NCBI GenBank assembly: GCA_947446925.1
Contig: CANFHU010000019.1
Coordinates: 1-55,150, forward strand
Origin: Flavobacteriia bacterium
GTDB lineage: Bacteria; Bacteroidota; Bacteroidia; Flavobacteriales_D; Crocinitomicaceae
Direction: 5' to 3'
Length of the DNA stretch: 55,150 nt
Notes under the pieces: model-generated
What the model was told of the DNA's origin: nothing
Database searches by the model: none
Seen by the model: only the letters and a program-made list of their open reading frames with translations
Translations under genes and position numbers: made by a program
Shown: positions 23,448 to 34,500 of the stretch, in pieces
Numbering within the stretch: the first letter of the stretch is position 1
Layout of the letters: each line of letters starts with the position of its first letter

Positions 23448-26264
23448 ATGATTCAAATTAGATTATATTTTTTCCTTTTGTTTATCGGTATTTCTAATAC
23501 GGTTTTTAATCAAGTCCTAAGTAGAATAGGGGATGTGAACGCCTCAGAATATGGTACAGCGATTACTGCAGATGCTAATAATAATGTTTTTTTTAGTTAT
23601 ACATCCGCTGGTAAAGTTGGTATAATCAAACAAAATGCCACCCAAAATATTTTGTGGAACAAAAAAATAGAATTTAGTTCTAATAATGAAATAGATATAA
23701 CTTATATTGATATAATCGGGGATACCTTATTTGGGTGCGGTTGGTTGAAAAATGGAAATGCCATATTAGGAACTCATTTTTTTAAAATGAATAGTAATAC
23801 GGGTGCAATATATTGGGCAAAGTCAGAAAATACGAGTTTGTCTTATTTTTCGAGTATGTCCTATGCAAATGGAAAATATTTTTTATCAGGTGCAAGGGTA
23901 GGTGATGCAAGTGGAAATGATTATTCCATAAAAGTAATTGCTGTCTCTAGTTCAGATGGCTCTGTTATTTGGCAATCTCAAAATTTAGGACTTAAATTTT
24001 CAGGATATAATATTGATTACATTGATGATGTCTATGGAGCTTCAGAAATGAAAAATGGAAAAATGTTTTTAATAGGTAGGTCCTATGTAAATGGGTCTGA
24101 TAATCGAAAAATGAGATCTATTTTAATTGGAGTGAGTGAGACAGGGACATTTTTTATGGCTAAATATTTACTAAGTGATATTAAAACGGAAGTTGATCGT
24201 AGGTATTATGGGATGAAAATTTGCTATGATGGTGATGACTCATTAATCATTACCCAATCTGGATTTAATTCATCGATTGAAGTTATCAAAGATTGTAAAG
24301 TAGGTTTAATAAAAGTGGATACTGCAGGTAAAGTTGCATGGGCTAAAACCTATAATATACAAGGTGCTACATCACAATACTCTAAAGGTTTACATGTGAC
24401 AAATAACGGATATTCTATTTTTAGCCAATATACAGATCAAGCCTCGAATTCTCGTATGTGTTTCATCAATACGGATAAAAATGGGATTCCACTCGTTAGT
24501 TCGTTTTTATTTACAGGCAATTCTCCTCTAACTTTAGCCCAAAATACGTACTTAAGTGTTGGTGGAGCATCAAAATATATTAATGGTAATTCGTATTATA
24601 CTGGAAGTACATTTGATGCATTAAATAGTCAAAAAGATATTATGGTAATAGGATATAATAATAACTTAAATGTAAATCAAGATTGTTATTCTATTTCTAA
24701 AGCAATCATAAACTATACAAATCTTCAGCCTTATTCTGAAAATCTGATTAAATTATTTTTTAATAATCCTATCTCTTACCAAACTACATTTTCATCTTCA
24801 GATGTAATTTTTCAAGATCGTTGTGCTAACATTAAATTAAATATTAAACAGAATATTTTATGTAATAATACCGATTTAAATGTTTCATTATCAGGTGTTA
24901 TTGATCCATTGACAACTTTTCTATGGTCGAATGGTGCAACTTCGAATAGTTTGAATGTTCAAACTAATACTAAACTATTTGTTCAAGCAAAAATACCATC
25001 CTTGTGTTGTACTATTAAAGATTCCGTAACACCAAATATTCTTCTTTCTTCTAAAATAAAATTAGTTCTTCCAAAGGATACTTCTATATGTAAAAATTCT
25101 TCTATATCATTAACACCAATTGTTTCAAATACGAACGGAAATTATACTTTGCTTTGGCAGGATAATTCAACAACAATGAATCATATCGCTGATTTATCCG
25201 GAATTTATTGGTGTGAAGCAAAAGATAATTGCGGTACTTCCAGAGACAGCGTAGTCATAAATATAATCGTTCCGCCAACAATCAATATTGATACTATATT
25301 TCAAATCTGTTCGAATAAATTACCGTATGAACTTTCACCAATTGTAAACAATGCTTCGAATATATTTTGGGAGGATAATTCAACATTGTTGAATCGCTAT
25401 GTTTCTGATTTTGGTGACTATTCGCTTACTGCAATTAACCAATGTAGTCAAGTAACTAAAAAAATTAAAATTTCCGAGTATGAGATGCCATTTCTTAACC
25501 TAAATTTTGATTCGAGTGACTGTTCTCCATTTGTATTGAAATTACCTGAATCAATTATGTCGCTTAGCAATTTTTTTAGGATAGATACCGGAAATGGAGA
25601 ATTTAATTCGTTAAAAAAGGAGTTAAAGTTTAGTGAGCCAGGAGAATATAAAGTAAAATTTCTTTATAATAACAATGGATGTGTGCTATTGTACAATAAA
25701 ACAATCACAGTTTGGGAATTACCAATTGCAAAATTTGATACAGTTAGTTCTGTAAATTCATCGTTTGAAAATATTTATTCCTTTATTAATTCTTCCGAAA
25801 ATGCAACAAATTACAGATGGAATTTTGGAGATTATTCCCCAATTTCGAAAATTATAAATCCTACTCACATATATGATGCCACTATAAATAATACAATTGT
25901 AAAATTAACTGCTTTTAATATAAATGGGTGTAGAGATTCTGCATACATGAAAATAATTTTTTACGAAGAACCTTTAATATATATTCCAAATACATTTACA
26001 CCAAATGGTGATGAACGTAATAACGTATTCGTACCAATAATTTTTTCAGGAATTGATGAAAAAGATTTTACGTTTTATATTTGGAATAGGTGGGGTGAAC
26101 TAATTTTCGAATCACATAATTACAATATTGGATGGGATGGAACGTATGCAAATAATATTGTGTTAAATGGGACATACATTTGGAAAATAATGTATAAACC
26201 AACCAACACAAAAAAATATCATTCCAAACGTGAGTTGGTTGGACACGTAAATGTTGTTTATTAA
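23448..26264 (+). CDS. Large secreted protein with PKD domain and T9SS type B (gliding-associated) C-terminus
   Basis: The 938-residue product has a signal peptide (about residues 1-21). The first 440 residues form repeated beta-strands with [24 protein letters not shown] units that read as a propeller or WD/SBBP-type sheet. Ig-like segments follow (about 470-690). A PKD domain comes next, with [14 protein letters not shown] near 787-800. The type B sorting domain follows: [42 protein letters not shown]. It should be secreted by the T9SS with help from a SprF-like partner; none is adjacent here. It lacks any enzyme motif, so a structural or adhesive role is likely. Confidence 0.88.
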   Translation: MIQIRLYFFLLFIGISNTVFNQVLSRIGDVNASEYGTAITADANNNVFFSYTSAGKVGIIKQNATQNILWNKKIEFSSNNEIDITYIDIIGDTLFGCGWLKNGNAILGTHFFKMNSNTGAIYWAKSENTSLSYFSSMSYANGKYFLSGARVGDASGNDYSIKVIAVSSSDGSVIWQSQNLGLKFSGYNIDYIDDVYGASEMKNGKMFLIGRSYVNGSDNRKMRSILIGVSETGTFFMAKYLLSDIKTEVDRRYYGMKICYDGDDSLIITQSGFNSSIEVIKDCKVGLIKVDTAGKVAWAKTYNIQGATSQYSKGLHVTNNGYSIFSQYTDQASNSRMCFINTDKNGIPLVSSFLFTGNSPLTLAQNTYLSVGGASKYINGNSYYTGSTFDALNSQKDIMVIGYNNNLNVNQDCYSISKAIINYTNLQPYSENLIKLFFNNPISYQTTFSSSDVIFQDRCANIKLNIKQNILCNNTDLNVSLSGVIDPLTTFLWSNGATSNSLNVQTNTKLFVQAKIPSLCCTIKDSVTPNILLSSKIKLVLPKDTSICKNSSISLTPIVSNTNGNYTLLWQDNSTTMNHIADLSGIYWCEAKDNCGTSRDSVVINIIVPPTINIDTIFQICSNKLPYELSPIVNNASNIFWEDNSTLLNRYVSDFGDYSLTAINQCSQVTKKIKISEYEMPFLNLNFDSSDCSPFVLKLPESIMSLSNFFRIDTGNGEFNSLKKELKFSEPGEYKVKFLYNNNGCVLLYNKTITVWELPIAKFDTVSSVNSSFENIYSFINSSENATNYRWNFGDYSPISKIINPTHIYDATINNTIVKLTAFNINGCRDSAYMKIIFYEEPLIYIPNTFTPNGDERNNVFVPIIFSGIDEKDFTFYIWNRWGELIFESHNYNIGWDGTYANNIVLNGTYIWKIMYKPTNTKKYHSKRELVGHVNVVY

Positions 26265-26277
26265 TTACCTTTGTTTT

Positions 26278-27438
26278 ATGAGAAAAAAAATTTTACTACT
26301 AGGTTCTGGTGAATTAGGAAAAGAATTTACCATCGCCGCACAACGTCTTGGGCAATATATAATAGCAGTAGATAGTTATGAAAATGCTCCTGCGATGCAA
26401 GTTGCTCATGAATTTGAAGTAATAGATATGTTAAATGGGGATCAGTTAGATCAAATTGTTGCAAAACATAAACCAGATCTTATAGTTCCTGAAATTGAAG
26501 CGATTCGTACAGAACGTTTTTATGACTATGAAAAACAAGGAATACAAGTAGTTCCAAGTGCTAAGGCAGCAAATTTTACGATGAACCGTAAAGCCATTCG
26601 TGATCTTGCTGCAATTGAAGTTGGGGTTAGAACTGCAAAATATAAATATGCGACTTCCTACGAGGAATTAGTGGAAGCAGTTAAATATACAGGAATGCCT
26701 TGTGTGGTTAAACCATTAATGTCTAGTTCTGGAAAAGGTCAGTCTGTGATCAAATCAGAAGCAGATTGGCAACACGCATGGGATTATGCGTTGGAAGGTT
26801 CACGTGGCGACTTGAAAGAAGTCATTGTGGAAGGATTTATTGATTTTGATTATGAAATTACCTTATTAACGGTTACTCAAAAAGAAGGACCTACTTTGTT
26901 TTGTCCGCCAATTGGACACCGACAAGAAAGTGGTGACTATCAAGAAAGTTGGCAACCGATGCCAATGAATGAAGAACACTTAAAAGAAGCACAACAAATG
27001 GCAGCAGATGTGACGAAAGCTTTAGGTGGTGCAGGACTTTGGGGTGTTGAATTCTTTATAACAAAAGAAGGTGCTTATTTTTCAGAACTTTCTCCAAGAC
27101 CACATGACACTGGTATGGTTACCCTAGCAGGTACCCAATCCTTCAACGAATTTGAATTACACGCGCGTGCAATTTTAAATATACCAATTCCACAAATCGA
27201 CTTACATAGAAATGGTGCAAGTGCAGTGGTTTTGGCGACGGATACTTCCGAAACAGAACCAGTTTTTGAAGGTGTGGAAAAAGCAGCATCCTATACAGAA
27301 AGCGATTTTAGATTTTTCGGTAAACCAACTACGCGTCCGTACAGAAGAATGGCTGTCGCACTTACCTATGGAACACAAGAAGTTTCTGCTTTAGTGGAAA
27401 AAGCCAAAGAAATGGCTGCAAATATTAAAGTGAAATAA
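26278..27438 (+). CDS. purT: Formate-dependent phosphoribosylglycinamide formyltransferase
   Basis: PurT makes formyl-GAR from GAR, formate and ATP, the folate-free route for step three of purine synthesis. The 386-residue protein begins with [15 protein letters not shown] (nucleotide-binding start of the ATP-grasp fold). It then shows [14 protein letters not shown] (ATP-grasp loop), [15 protein letters not shown] and [20 protein letters not shown] with the metal-binding Glu residues. [18 protein letters not shown] is the best signature of PurT against PurK. The frame is open to 26251, but homology starts at the ATG at 26278, 13 bases after the previous stop. It is complete. Confidence 0.95.
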   Translation: MRKKILLLGSGELGKEFTIAAQRLGQYIIAVDSYENAPAMQVAHEFEVIDMLNGDQLDQIVAKHKPDLIVPEIEAIRTERFYDYEKQGIQVVPSAKAANFTMNRKAIRDLAAIEVGVRTAKYKYATSYEELVEAVKYTGMPCVVKPLMSSSGKGQSVIKSEADWQHAWDYALEGSRGDLKEVIVEGFIDFDYEITLLTVTQKEGPTLFCPPIGHRQESGDYQESWQPMPMNEEHLKEAQQMAADVTKALGGAGLWGVEFFITKEGAYFSELSPRPHDTGMVTLAGTQSFNEFELHARAILNIPIPQIDLHRNGASAVVLATDTSETEPVFEGVEKAASYTESDFRFFGKPTTRPYRRMAVALTYGTQEVSALVEKAKEMAANIKVK

Positions 27439-27461
27439 TCGAAATAATTATTCAAAAGTAC

Positions 27462-27495
27462 GTTCCGCAGTGATTTTAATCCTGCGGAATTTTTA
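27462..27495. terminator. purT terminator
   Basis: TTCCGCAG (27463-27470) pairs with CTGCGGAA (27482-27489) around an 11-base loop and is followed by T-rich sequence. The end of the convergent lipoprotein gene (stop at 27476) lies inside this hairpin, so its last codons, for I-P-Q-D, double as the terminator stem. Confidence 0.75.
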
Positions 27496-28042
27496 TTTTT
27501 TGATAGCGTTTAAAATTTAAGAAATATTGGAACACTTGTGGGTCGTTAGAATATTTCATTATTAATTCTTGTAATTTTTTTGTGGGTTCATTTAATATAT
27601 ATGTAGGTCCTAGGTTATAATCACTTGTACCATATTCTTTTCTGTGAGAAATGGTTTTATTTTTTTTAACCAAGTACTCGTTATCTAATACATAAAACTG
27701 AAGATTTGAACTCGAAAATGTTATTTTACCTATAACGTGAATCTTTGACATTTTTATATCATTATGAAGAGGCATCATTTGAAGATCTATAAAAAATTGA
27801 TTATTCATGGTGATAAAATTTGCATTATAAATGTGTATAGTGTCATTTTCTATATACTTAAAAATTTTGTAATTTTTATTTGAATATTTTTTTAATTCCC
27901 AAACTATACTATCATGTTCTGTAAGCCATTTTCCCTCAATTTCTGGAATTTCAATTTTATCTTTTTCAGTGAAAATGGAGGTGTCGGTTAATCCACATGA
28001 AACGACAAATATTAAAATTATAACTACTGTGAAAAATTTCAT
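27476..28042 (-). CDS. Small predicted lipoprotein
   Basis: The 188-residue product has a lipoprotein signal peptide with lipobox VVSC (Cys16) and then a beta-rich mature part (EGKWLTEHDSIVWELKKY, KIHVIGKITFSSSNLQFYVL). This could be a lipocalin-like or DUF-type barrel, but nothing is recognisable enough to name. Its 3' end is embedded in the purT terminator. It stands alone, with AT-rich sequence upstream and repeat A beyond it. Confidence 0.65.
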   Translation of the reverse strand: MKFFTVVIILIFVVSCGLTDTSIFTEKDKIEIPEIEGKWLTEHDSIVWELKKYSNKNYKIFKYIENDTIHIYNANFITMNNQFFIDLQMMPLHNDIKMSKIHVIGKITFSSSNLQFYVLDNEYLVKKNKTISHRKEYGTSDYNLGPTYILNEPTKKLQELIMKYSNDPQVFQYFLNFKRYQKIKIPQD

Positions 28043-28153
28043 AGATTCTTAAGTATGTTTAGGTTTATTGAGTAAATCTAAGATATATTATTCGTGAATT
28101 ATAAATATTTCACCGATTATCCAAGATTAAGATATTTAATTCATTGAATTTCG

Positions 28154-28232
28154 GTAATCTTTCAATCTGTTATCTGTAATTTTATAATCTGCAATCTCTA
28201 ATCTGAAATATGTCAATCTGCAATTTATCAAT
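28154..28232. repeat. Dispersed repeat A, copy 2
   Basis: Degenerate tandem units of the CAATCTGTTATCTGTAAT and AATCTGCAATCTC type fill the last 80 bases before the flavoprotein gene. They end four bases before its ATG, so any ribosome binding site must lie within the repeat. The orientation matches copies 1 and 3. Confidence 0.65.
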
Positions 28233-28236
28233 TTAA

Positions 28237-29391
28237 ATGAAAACAATCATCATCGGTGCTGGTCCTGCTTCACTTATGGCTGCAACTCAAGCAGTCAAAA
28301 ATGGAAACGAGGTAATTGTTTTTGAGAAAATGAAAACTGCTGGCCGTAAGTTTCTTGTTGCTGGGGATGGTGGTTTTAATCTAACGCATGAAGGCTCATT
28401 GGATGACTTTAGTTCTTATTATTCTCATCCTCAAATCGCGAATATCATTCGTCAATTTACTAACGATGATTTAGTTGCTTGGTTGAAAGAAATAGAAATT
28501 GACACCTATGTAGGTTCATCTGGTAAGATTTTTCCAGTGAAAGGAATCAAACCGGCTTTTATCTTAAAAACTTGGTTGAATGCATTAAAGAATAAGGGTG
28601 TAAAGTTTGTGTTCAACGCAACACTATTAGACTTTTCTTCGGATGAAGTTGTAATAAAAACAAATACTGTTATTGAAAAATACCGATTTGACCATCTTGT
28701 TTTAGGCTTAGGTGCTGCCTCTTGGCCAAAAACAGGATCTGATGCTACTTGGGTTTCGCTGTTTAAAACGAAACAAATTGAAGTGATTCCATTCCAACCT
28801 TCTAATGCAGGTATAAATTGTTTATTGCCTGCTGAATTTTTACAAAAATTTCAAGGAGAAGTTTTTAAAAATGTAATTGTTTCCCATCAAACATCCACAC
28901 GAAAAGGGGAAGTTGTTTTGACTAATTACGGCGTTGAAGGTGCACCTATTTATTATCTAAATCCTTCTATTCGTTCTAACATTTCTGTACCAATTGTCAT
29001 TGACTTCAAACCTGATTTTTCTGAAAATGAAATCGTCGCTATTTTAAAGAATGCTGCAAATATTTCGGAAGGATTAAAAAAATTGAAAATCCCAAATCCA
29101 ATAATTTTTTGGTGTAAATCTTACTTAACAAAGGAAAACTATACATCAACACATTATATATCCAAATTAATAAAGTCTTTTTTAATTAAACCCATTTCAT
29201 TCAGACCTATAGAAGAAGCAATTTCTTGTTGTGGTGGTGTTTCTTGGAATGAACTAAATGAAAATTTGCGATTAATCAATTATCCAAAAATTAGTGTTGT
29301 TGGCGAAATGATAGACTGGGATGCACCCACTGGTGGGTATCTATTACAAGCTTGTTTTTCAACTGGTTTCGTTGCCGCACAACCAATTTGA
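28237..29391 (+). CDS. HI0933/TIGR03862-family FAD-dependent flavoprotein
   Basis: This is a 384-residue oxidoreductase of the HI0933-like (BaiN/RdsA) group. It has the N-terminal dinucleotide-binding motif (IIIGAGPASLMAATQA, about 4-19), then FEKMKTAGRKFLVAGDGGFN, a hallmark of the family. It closes with CCGGVSWNELNE and GEMIDWDAPTGGYLLQACFS, the C-terminal FAD contacts. The YYSHPQIANIIRQF segment and length fit the TIGR03862 subfamily. The substrate is unknown. The gene is bracketed on both sides by same-orientation copies of repeat A, which may bear on its mobility or expression. Confidence 0.85.
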   Translation: MKTIIIGAGPASLMAATQAVKNGNEVIVFEKMKTAGRKFLVAGDGGFNLTHEGSLDDFSSYYSHPQIANIIRQFTNDDLVAWLKEIEIDTYVGSSGKIFPVKGIKPAFILKTWLNALKNKGVKFVFNATLLDFSSDEVVIKTNTVIEKYRFDHLVLGLGAASWPKTGSDATWVSLFKTKQIEVIPFQPSNAGINCLLPAEFLQKFQGEVFKNVIVSHQTSTRKGEVVLTNYGVEGAPIYYLNPSIRSNISVPIVIDFKPDFSENEIVAILKNAANISEGLKKLKIPNPIIFWCKSYLTKENYTSTHYISKLIKSFLIKPISFRPIEEAISCCGGVSWNELNENLRLINYPKISVVGEMIDWDAPTGGYLLQACFSTGFVAAQPI

Positions 29392-29392
29392 A

Positions 29393-29479
29393 AATCTGCC
29401 AATATGTAATCCGTCAATCTGTAATCCGTCAATCTGTCAATCTGTAATCTGCCAATCTGTAATCTGCCAATCGGTTAAT
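29393..29479. repeat. Dispersed repeat A, copy 3
   Basis: Several units of the form CCGTCAATCTGTAAT and CTGCCAATCTGTAAT follow the flavoprotein stop codon after one base. This is the longest and most regular of the three copies. Repeat B follows 18 bases later, in the same order as near 18.5 kb. Confidence 0.72.
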
Positions 29480-29497
29480 CTAAAAATAGAATAAAAG

Positions 29498-29529
29498 CGT
29501 CACTTCGTCACTTCGTCACTTCGTCACTC
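29498..29529. repeat. Dispersed repeat B, copy 2 (four tandem 8-mers)
   Basis: Three exact copies of CGTCACTT and a fourth with one change (CGTCACTC) sit in tandem. The minus-strand SPOR gene ends inside them: its stop codon is at 29508 and its last residues DEVTK are read from the repeat. Confidence 0.8.
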
Positions 29530-29948
29530 TTTTCTTTTGAGTCCCAATTGTCTTCATCGTCATTAGGAACATTGATTGCTGTTTTGATAATGAAGTTTTC
29601 AGGATATTCGCGAAATATTTCCTTTTTAAATCGTTCAGCATCATTTTTTTCCGAGAAATCTCCTACCCTTAAAATGTAATTTGGAGCATCAAAAGTGATA
29701 TATGTTTCCATCTTTGGATATTGCTTAATAAATTTCATGCGCAATTCTTGTACTTTATCCTTATCTGTACTAAAATAGATTTGTACACGATAGCCAGCAG
29801 TAGAGACGCGTCGAATATTACTTTTATTTTTAATTAAATCATCAATTTTTTTGTCTTTGATAATGACTACTCCTGAATTTTCCTTAGTATTCTGACTAAA
29901 TCCAATGGCAGACAATAAGATAAAAAGTAATAATAATTGTGTTTTCAT
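29508..29948 (-). CDS. SPOR-domain protein
   Basis: The 146-residue product has a signal peptide (MKTQLLLLFILLSAIGFS, then Q). One SPOR domain follows at about 50-122 (GYRVQIYFSTDKDKVQELRM, APNYILRVGDFSEKNDAERF). SPOR domains bind glycan strands lacking stem peptides, often at division sites, so a periplasmic wall-binding role is likely. The C-terminal tail is charged and its last residues are encoded by repeat B. The tail probably formed when the repeat inserted or expanded into the 3' end. It lies divergent from the act operon. Confidence 0.85.
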   Translation of the reverse strand: MKTQLLLLFILLSAIGFSQNTKENSGVVIIKDKKIDDLIKNKSNIRRVSTAGYRVQIYFSTDKDKVQELRMKFIKQYPKMETYITFDAPNYILRVGDFSEKNDAERFKKEIFREYPENFIIKTAINVPNDDEDNWDSKEKSDEVTK

Positions 29949-30085
29949 AATTACAAAGATATACTTAAATAAGAATTTTACTCCAACGAGTTGTCACCAT
30001 AAAATTGTTAATTCATATTAATAACACAATGTCTTATTTAGAATCATTTTAAATTAAATCAACTATCATTAAAATTGTCATAGAA

Positions 30086-30118
30086 TTGTCATAAATCCCT
30101 ATGATTATTTTAATTTTG
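30086..30118 (+). promoter_or_regulatory. Candidate promoter of the act-cox operon
   Basis: TTG at 30086-30088 and TAATTTTG at 30111-30118 form a -33/-7 pair with 22 bases between them, within the Bacteroidota range. Transcription would start near 30125, leaving a leader of about 40 bases. The element ATTGTCATA occurs twice, 11 bases apart (30074-30082 and 30085-30093), and overlaps the -33 box, so it could be a regulator site. Confidence 0.5.
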
Positions 30119-30163
30119 CCAGTGTCAAATGGTGTATTTTCTCACACGACAAAAAATTTATTT

Positions 30164-31531
30164 ATGAAAATATTTATAAATCAAGTGTTTAAATCAGTTA
30201 ACAAATGGGCTTTAGCAACATTAACTATGTTGCTTTTTGCAGGTTCATTTAATGCTAATGCACAAGGAGAAGGTCTTTTTAAGGCTAAATGTGCTACCTG
30301 TCACCAACCCCATAAGAACGGGACTGGACCAAAATTATTCCAGGTTCGTAAAAAATGGTCTGATGGTGGAGCGAAAGAAGGATCAATTTACCAATGGGTA
30401 AATAACTGGCAAGCTGCTGCAGCTTCCGATCCATATGCGCAAACAGTTTCTACATGGGCTGCTAGTGCGATGCAAGCGTTTCCTGAATTGAAAAAAGAAG
30501 AAATCGATGCGATTTTGGATTATGTAGATTCTACACCAGATCCTGCTGCTGCTGGGGCTGCAGGAGGAGGAGCAGCTGATGGTAGTGGAGATGCTATGGG
30601 GGAATCTAACATGTCTGAAGAGACAGAAGAAGGTTCTTTTTCTTGGGTGTGGATTCTTTTAGGTGTAATTTTTGCTGTAATCATAGGTGCTGTGAGTGGT
30701 GTTCGTCGTCAGCTAAAAGCTGCTCTAAACGAAACAAATGATGCAGATGAACAAAGTTATTTACAAGAATTTAAAACTTGGGCTTGGAACAATAAAATTT
30801 ATGTAGGTATAACATCATTAGTTTTGGTTTTCTCTTTAATAGTTTCTTTAGTGTTAAGTCTTGGAGATATTGGTGTTGTAGAAGATTACCAACCATCACA
30901 GCCAATTGAGTTCCCGCATGATATTCACGCAGGTGTCAATGGTATTGATTGTAAATACTGTCATAATTCAGTTACAAAATCTAAATCTGCTGGTTTACCA
31001 TCGGTGAATGTTTGTATGAATTGTCACAAACAAGTAAATGGTAGAACTCCTGCTCAACAAGAAAAAATTAAAGCAGTATACGAAGCTGCAGGTTGGAGTA
31101 CAGAAGGTGCTGGTTCTTATACTAGTCATACAAAACCAATCAAATGGAATAAAGTGCATGTTTTACCAGATCACGTTTACTTTAATCACTCCCAACACGT
31201 TGTTGTAGGTGGCGTAGATTGTAAACAATGTCATGGTGATATGACTAAACAAAAAGAAACTGCTCGTGTAGTTCCTGTTGGTGAACTAAATAAAATCGAA
31301 GGAAATATTCCGTTGACTCGTCCAACATTAACGATGGGATGGTGTATCGAATGTCACGGTGAAAAAGCAATTCAAGAAGGACCATTAGATGGTAAAAAAG
31401 ATGGGTACTATGATGAAATTCATAGACGTCTTTTGAATAACGACAAATCTCTTTACAACAAGTACTTAGATGATGGTAAAGTTACCGTTAAAGAACTTGG
31501 AGGATGGGAATGTGCAAAATGTCACTATTAA
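30164..31531 (+). CDS. actA: Alternative Complex III subunit ActA, multiheme cytochrome c with fused monoheme domain
   Basis: ACIII oxidises menaquinol and reduces a cytochrome or the oxidase directly in place of a bc1 complex. This 455-residue subunit has a signal peptide and an N-terminal monoheme domain (CATCH at about 43-47). A Gly/Ala linker follows, then two membrane helices (WVWILLGVIFAVIIGAV, VGITSLVLVFSLIVSLVLSL). The C-terminal domain holds five haem motifs (CKYCH, CMNCH, CKQCH, CIECH, CAKCH), so there are six CxxCH motifs in all. The frame is open to 30101, but the ATG at 30164 begins the signal peptide. A fused N-terminal cytochrome c domain is, as I recall, usual for Bacteroidota ActA. 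It is the first gene of an eight-gene operon. Confidence 0.94.
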   Translation: MKIFINQVFKSVNKWALATLTMLLFAGSFNANAQGEGLFKAKCATCHQPHKNGTGPKLFQVRKKWSDGGAKEGSIYQWVNNWQAAAASDPYAQTVSTWAASAMQAFPELKKEEIDAILDYVDSTPDPAAAGAAGGGAADGSGDAMGESNMSEETEEGSFSWVWILLGVIFAVIIGAVSGVRRQLKAALNETNDADEQSYLQEFKTWAWNNKIYVGITSLVLVFSLIVSLVLSLGDIGVVEDYQPSQPIEFPHDIHAGVNGIDCKYCHNSVTKSKSAGLPSVNVCMNCHKQVNGRTPAQQEKIKAVYEAAGWSTEGAGSYTSHTKPIKWNKVHVLPDHVYFNHSQHVVVGGVDCKQCHGDMTKQKETARVVPVGELNKIEGNIPLTRPTLTMGWCIECHGEKAIQEGPLDGKKDGYYDEIHRRLLNNDKSLYNKYLDDGKVTVKELGGWECAKCHY

Positions 31532-31556
31532 TATTAAACGACTAGGCTAAAAGCAT

Positions 31557-34500
31557 ATGAGTACGAATAGAAAATATTGGAAAGGTCTTGAAGAATTAAA
31601 CGAAACTCCTAGTTTCGTAGAAGGTAGAGACCAAGAGTTTCCTAGATCCATGTCAGTGGATGAATTTTTGGCAGACGAAAACCTAAAAGAAACTTCTACT
31701 GCGCGTAGAGATTTCTTAAAGTTTTTAGGATTTAGTGTTGCCGCTGCTACGGTTGCTGCGTGTGAATCACCTGTGACAAAAGCAATTCCTTATGTAGTTA
31801 AACCAGAAAACGTTACGCCAGGTATGCCAACTTGGTATGCGTCTACGTATTACGATGGTACATCGTATGCTTCAATTTTGGTGAAAACAAGAGAAGGTCG
31901 TCCTATTTATATTAAAGGAAATAAAGACTTCGGTATTACAAAAGGTGCAGTTAATCCTCAAATTATTGCATCCGTTTTACCTTTGTATGATTCAGCACGT
32001 TTAGCTGGAGCGAGAAAGGGAAATAACGCTGCTTCTTGGTCAACTGTTGATGCTGAGATTAAAGCAAAATTAAAGGATATCAAGGATAAAAAAGGCAAAG
32101 TTGTTTTAGTTTCTAATACAATTATTTCTCCTTCAACAAATGCTGCGATTGCACAATTGAAAGCATTTGTAAATGGAAGTGAAGAAACTGCTACTTCTTT
32201 TGAACATATTCAATACGATGCTGTTTCTTACGCTGGTATTAGAAATGCAAATAAAGAATCTTTTGGAACGGATTTTATTCCTGACTATGATTTCTCTAAA
32301 GCTAAAACCATAGTATCTGTAGGAGCTGATTTCTTATCTACTTGGCTATTGGCAACAGAATATACTCCTCAATGGAGTTCTAGAAGAAATCCAGATGGTG
32401 AATGGATGTCTAAGCATTTCCAATTTGAGTCTATACTTTCTATCACAGGAACAAATGCTGATTATAGAGGGATGATTAAACCTTCTGAAGAAGCAAATGT
32501 ACTAGCATATTTATTAAATAAATTTGTTGTTAAAACTGCTGCTGCAACTACGCTTTCTAAACAAGCACAAGAAGTAGCTGATTTAGCATTCGAATCTTTA
32601 AGAAAATCAAAAGGTGAATCTATTGTTGTTGCTGGTTCTAACAACACAGCTGTTCAAATCTTGGCTAACAAGTTGAATTCTGTACTTGGAACATATGGTA
32701 AAACAATAAACACTTCTAATACAGTGAATTTATTTGCTTCCAACGATGAAGCATTAAATACTTTCGTATCAAATACAATTGCTGGTAAAGTTCCTGCTGC
32801 TGTGATTTTCTATGGTGTGAATCCTGTGTATACATTGGCAAATGGGGAAGCGTTTGGAAAAGCTTTGACTAAAGTTGATTTAACAATCTCTTTAGCAGGT
32901 TATACGGACGAAACTACTTCAAAATGTAAATTTGTTTGTCCTGATCATCATGCATTAGAAGCATGGAATGATTTTAATCCTAAGAAAAATCATTTCGCAA
33001 TTGCTCAACCAACAATCCGTCCATTATTTGAAACTTCAGCTGCACAAGAGTCATTCTTAGTTTGGGCTGGTGTTGCTAAACGTTCTGGTAAAGATTCTTC
33101 AGTAGTGTATGATTTAATTAAAACTACTTGGTCAGCTGATAATATTAAAGCAACTTCAAAATATGCTGATTTCGAAACTTTCTGGAATAAAGCAATTCAC
33201 GATAGTTGTATTGATGTTACTGTAGAAAATACTTCTGCTGTTTTCAATGATGGTGCTTTGAATAAAGTTGCTGGTAAACTTCCTAAAGGTTCTGCATTAG
33301 AAGTGGTTCTTTATAAAAAAGCTGGGATTGGGATAGGTGCACAAGCAAATAACCCTTGGTTACAAGAGTTGCCAGATCCAGTTTCTAAAGTAACTTGGGA
33401 TAACTATATTACGATGAACCCAACAGAAATGGGTACAACGTATGCTACTACATTTGACCAAGAAAATGGTTTGAATTTAGCATCTGTTAAAGTTGGAAAT
33501 AAAGAATTAACATTACCTGTGTATCCTTCACCAGGACAAACTCCAGGAACTGTTGGTGTTGCATTAGGGTATGGAAGAGGTGCTAACGACGAAAATATCG
33601 GTAATGCAGCATTCCAAACAAAAGAATATGGTGGACATGCTACAGACGAAAATGGTAAACGTTTACCGATTGGTAAAAATGCGTTCGTTTTTACGTCATT
33701 TGAACATGGAACGCTATCTTACACTGCAAATGGAACTGTAACAAAAGTAGATGGTATTTATCCAATTGCTGCTACACAGATTCATCATACTGTAATGGCT
33801 CGTCATTCTATCGTTCGTGAAACAACGTTAGATATTTATACTTCTAAAGATAAAGAGGCGTATAATCCAGCACATATGTTGGAAACGCATCATGGACCTG
33901 AACATATTAGTAAGTTTGACTTATGGGAAGCACATCCAGTTGAAAAAATTGGACACAGATGGGGTATGACGATCGACTTATCTTCTTGTATTGGTTGTGG
34001 TTCTTGTTTAGTTGCTTGTCAGTCTGAAAATAACGTTCCAGTTGTTGGAAAAGATGAAGTACGCAGAGGTCGTGAAATGCATTGGTTACGTATTGATCGT
34101 TACTACGCATCAGATGAAGAAGCTACTATAGGTACTAGAGAAAATAAGGAAACTTTTGATTATGGTAAAGCGGAAGTAGCTGCCCAAAATCCTAAAGTGG
34201 TACATATGCCAATGATGTGTCAACATTGTAATCACGCATCGTGTGAAACTGTATGTCCAGTTGCAGCAACTACACATAGCAATGAAGGATTAAATCAAAT
34301 GGCTTATAACAGATGTATTGGTACAAGATATTGTGCAAACAATTGTCCTTATAAAGTAAGACGTTTCAACTGGTTTAATTACCCTTCTTATAAAAAATTC
34401 ACACAAGTGAATCCTGCACAAGACGATTTAGGTCGTATGGTGTTAAATCCTGATGTAACTGTTCGTACACGTGGGGTAATGGAAAAATGTTCTTTCTGTG

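Noticed and set aside
23448..26264. Idea that the large type B protein is part of the 50951 surface locus
   Set aside because: It is 25 kb away, has no PorP/SprF gene beside it and no shared repeats; only the sorting domain class is common.
29498..29529. Short tandem repeats resembling a CRISPR array
   Set aside because: The units are only 8 bases long and contiguous, with no spacers and no cas genes nearby.
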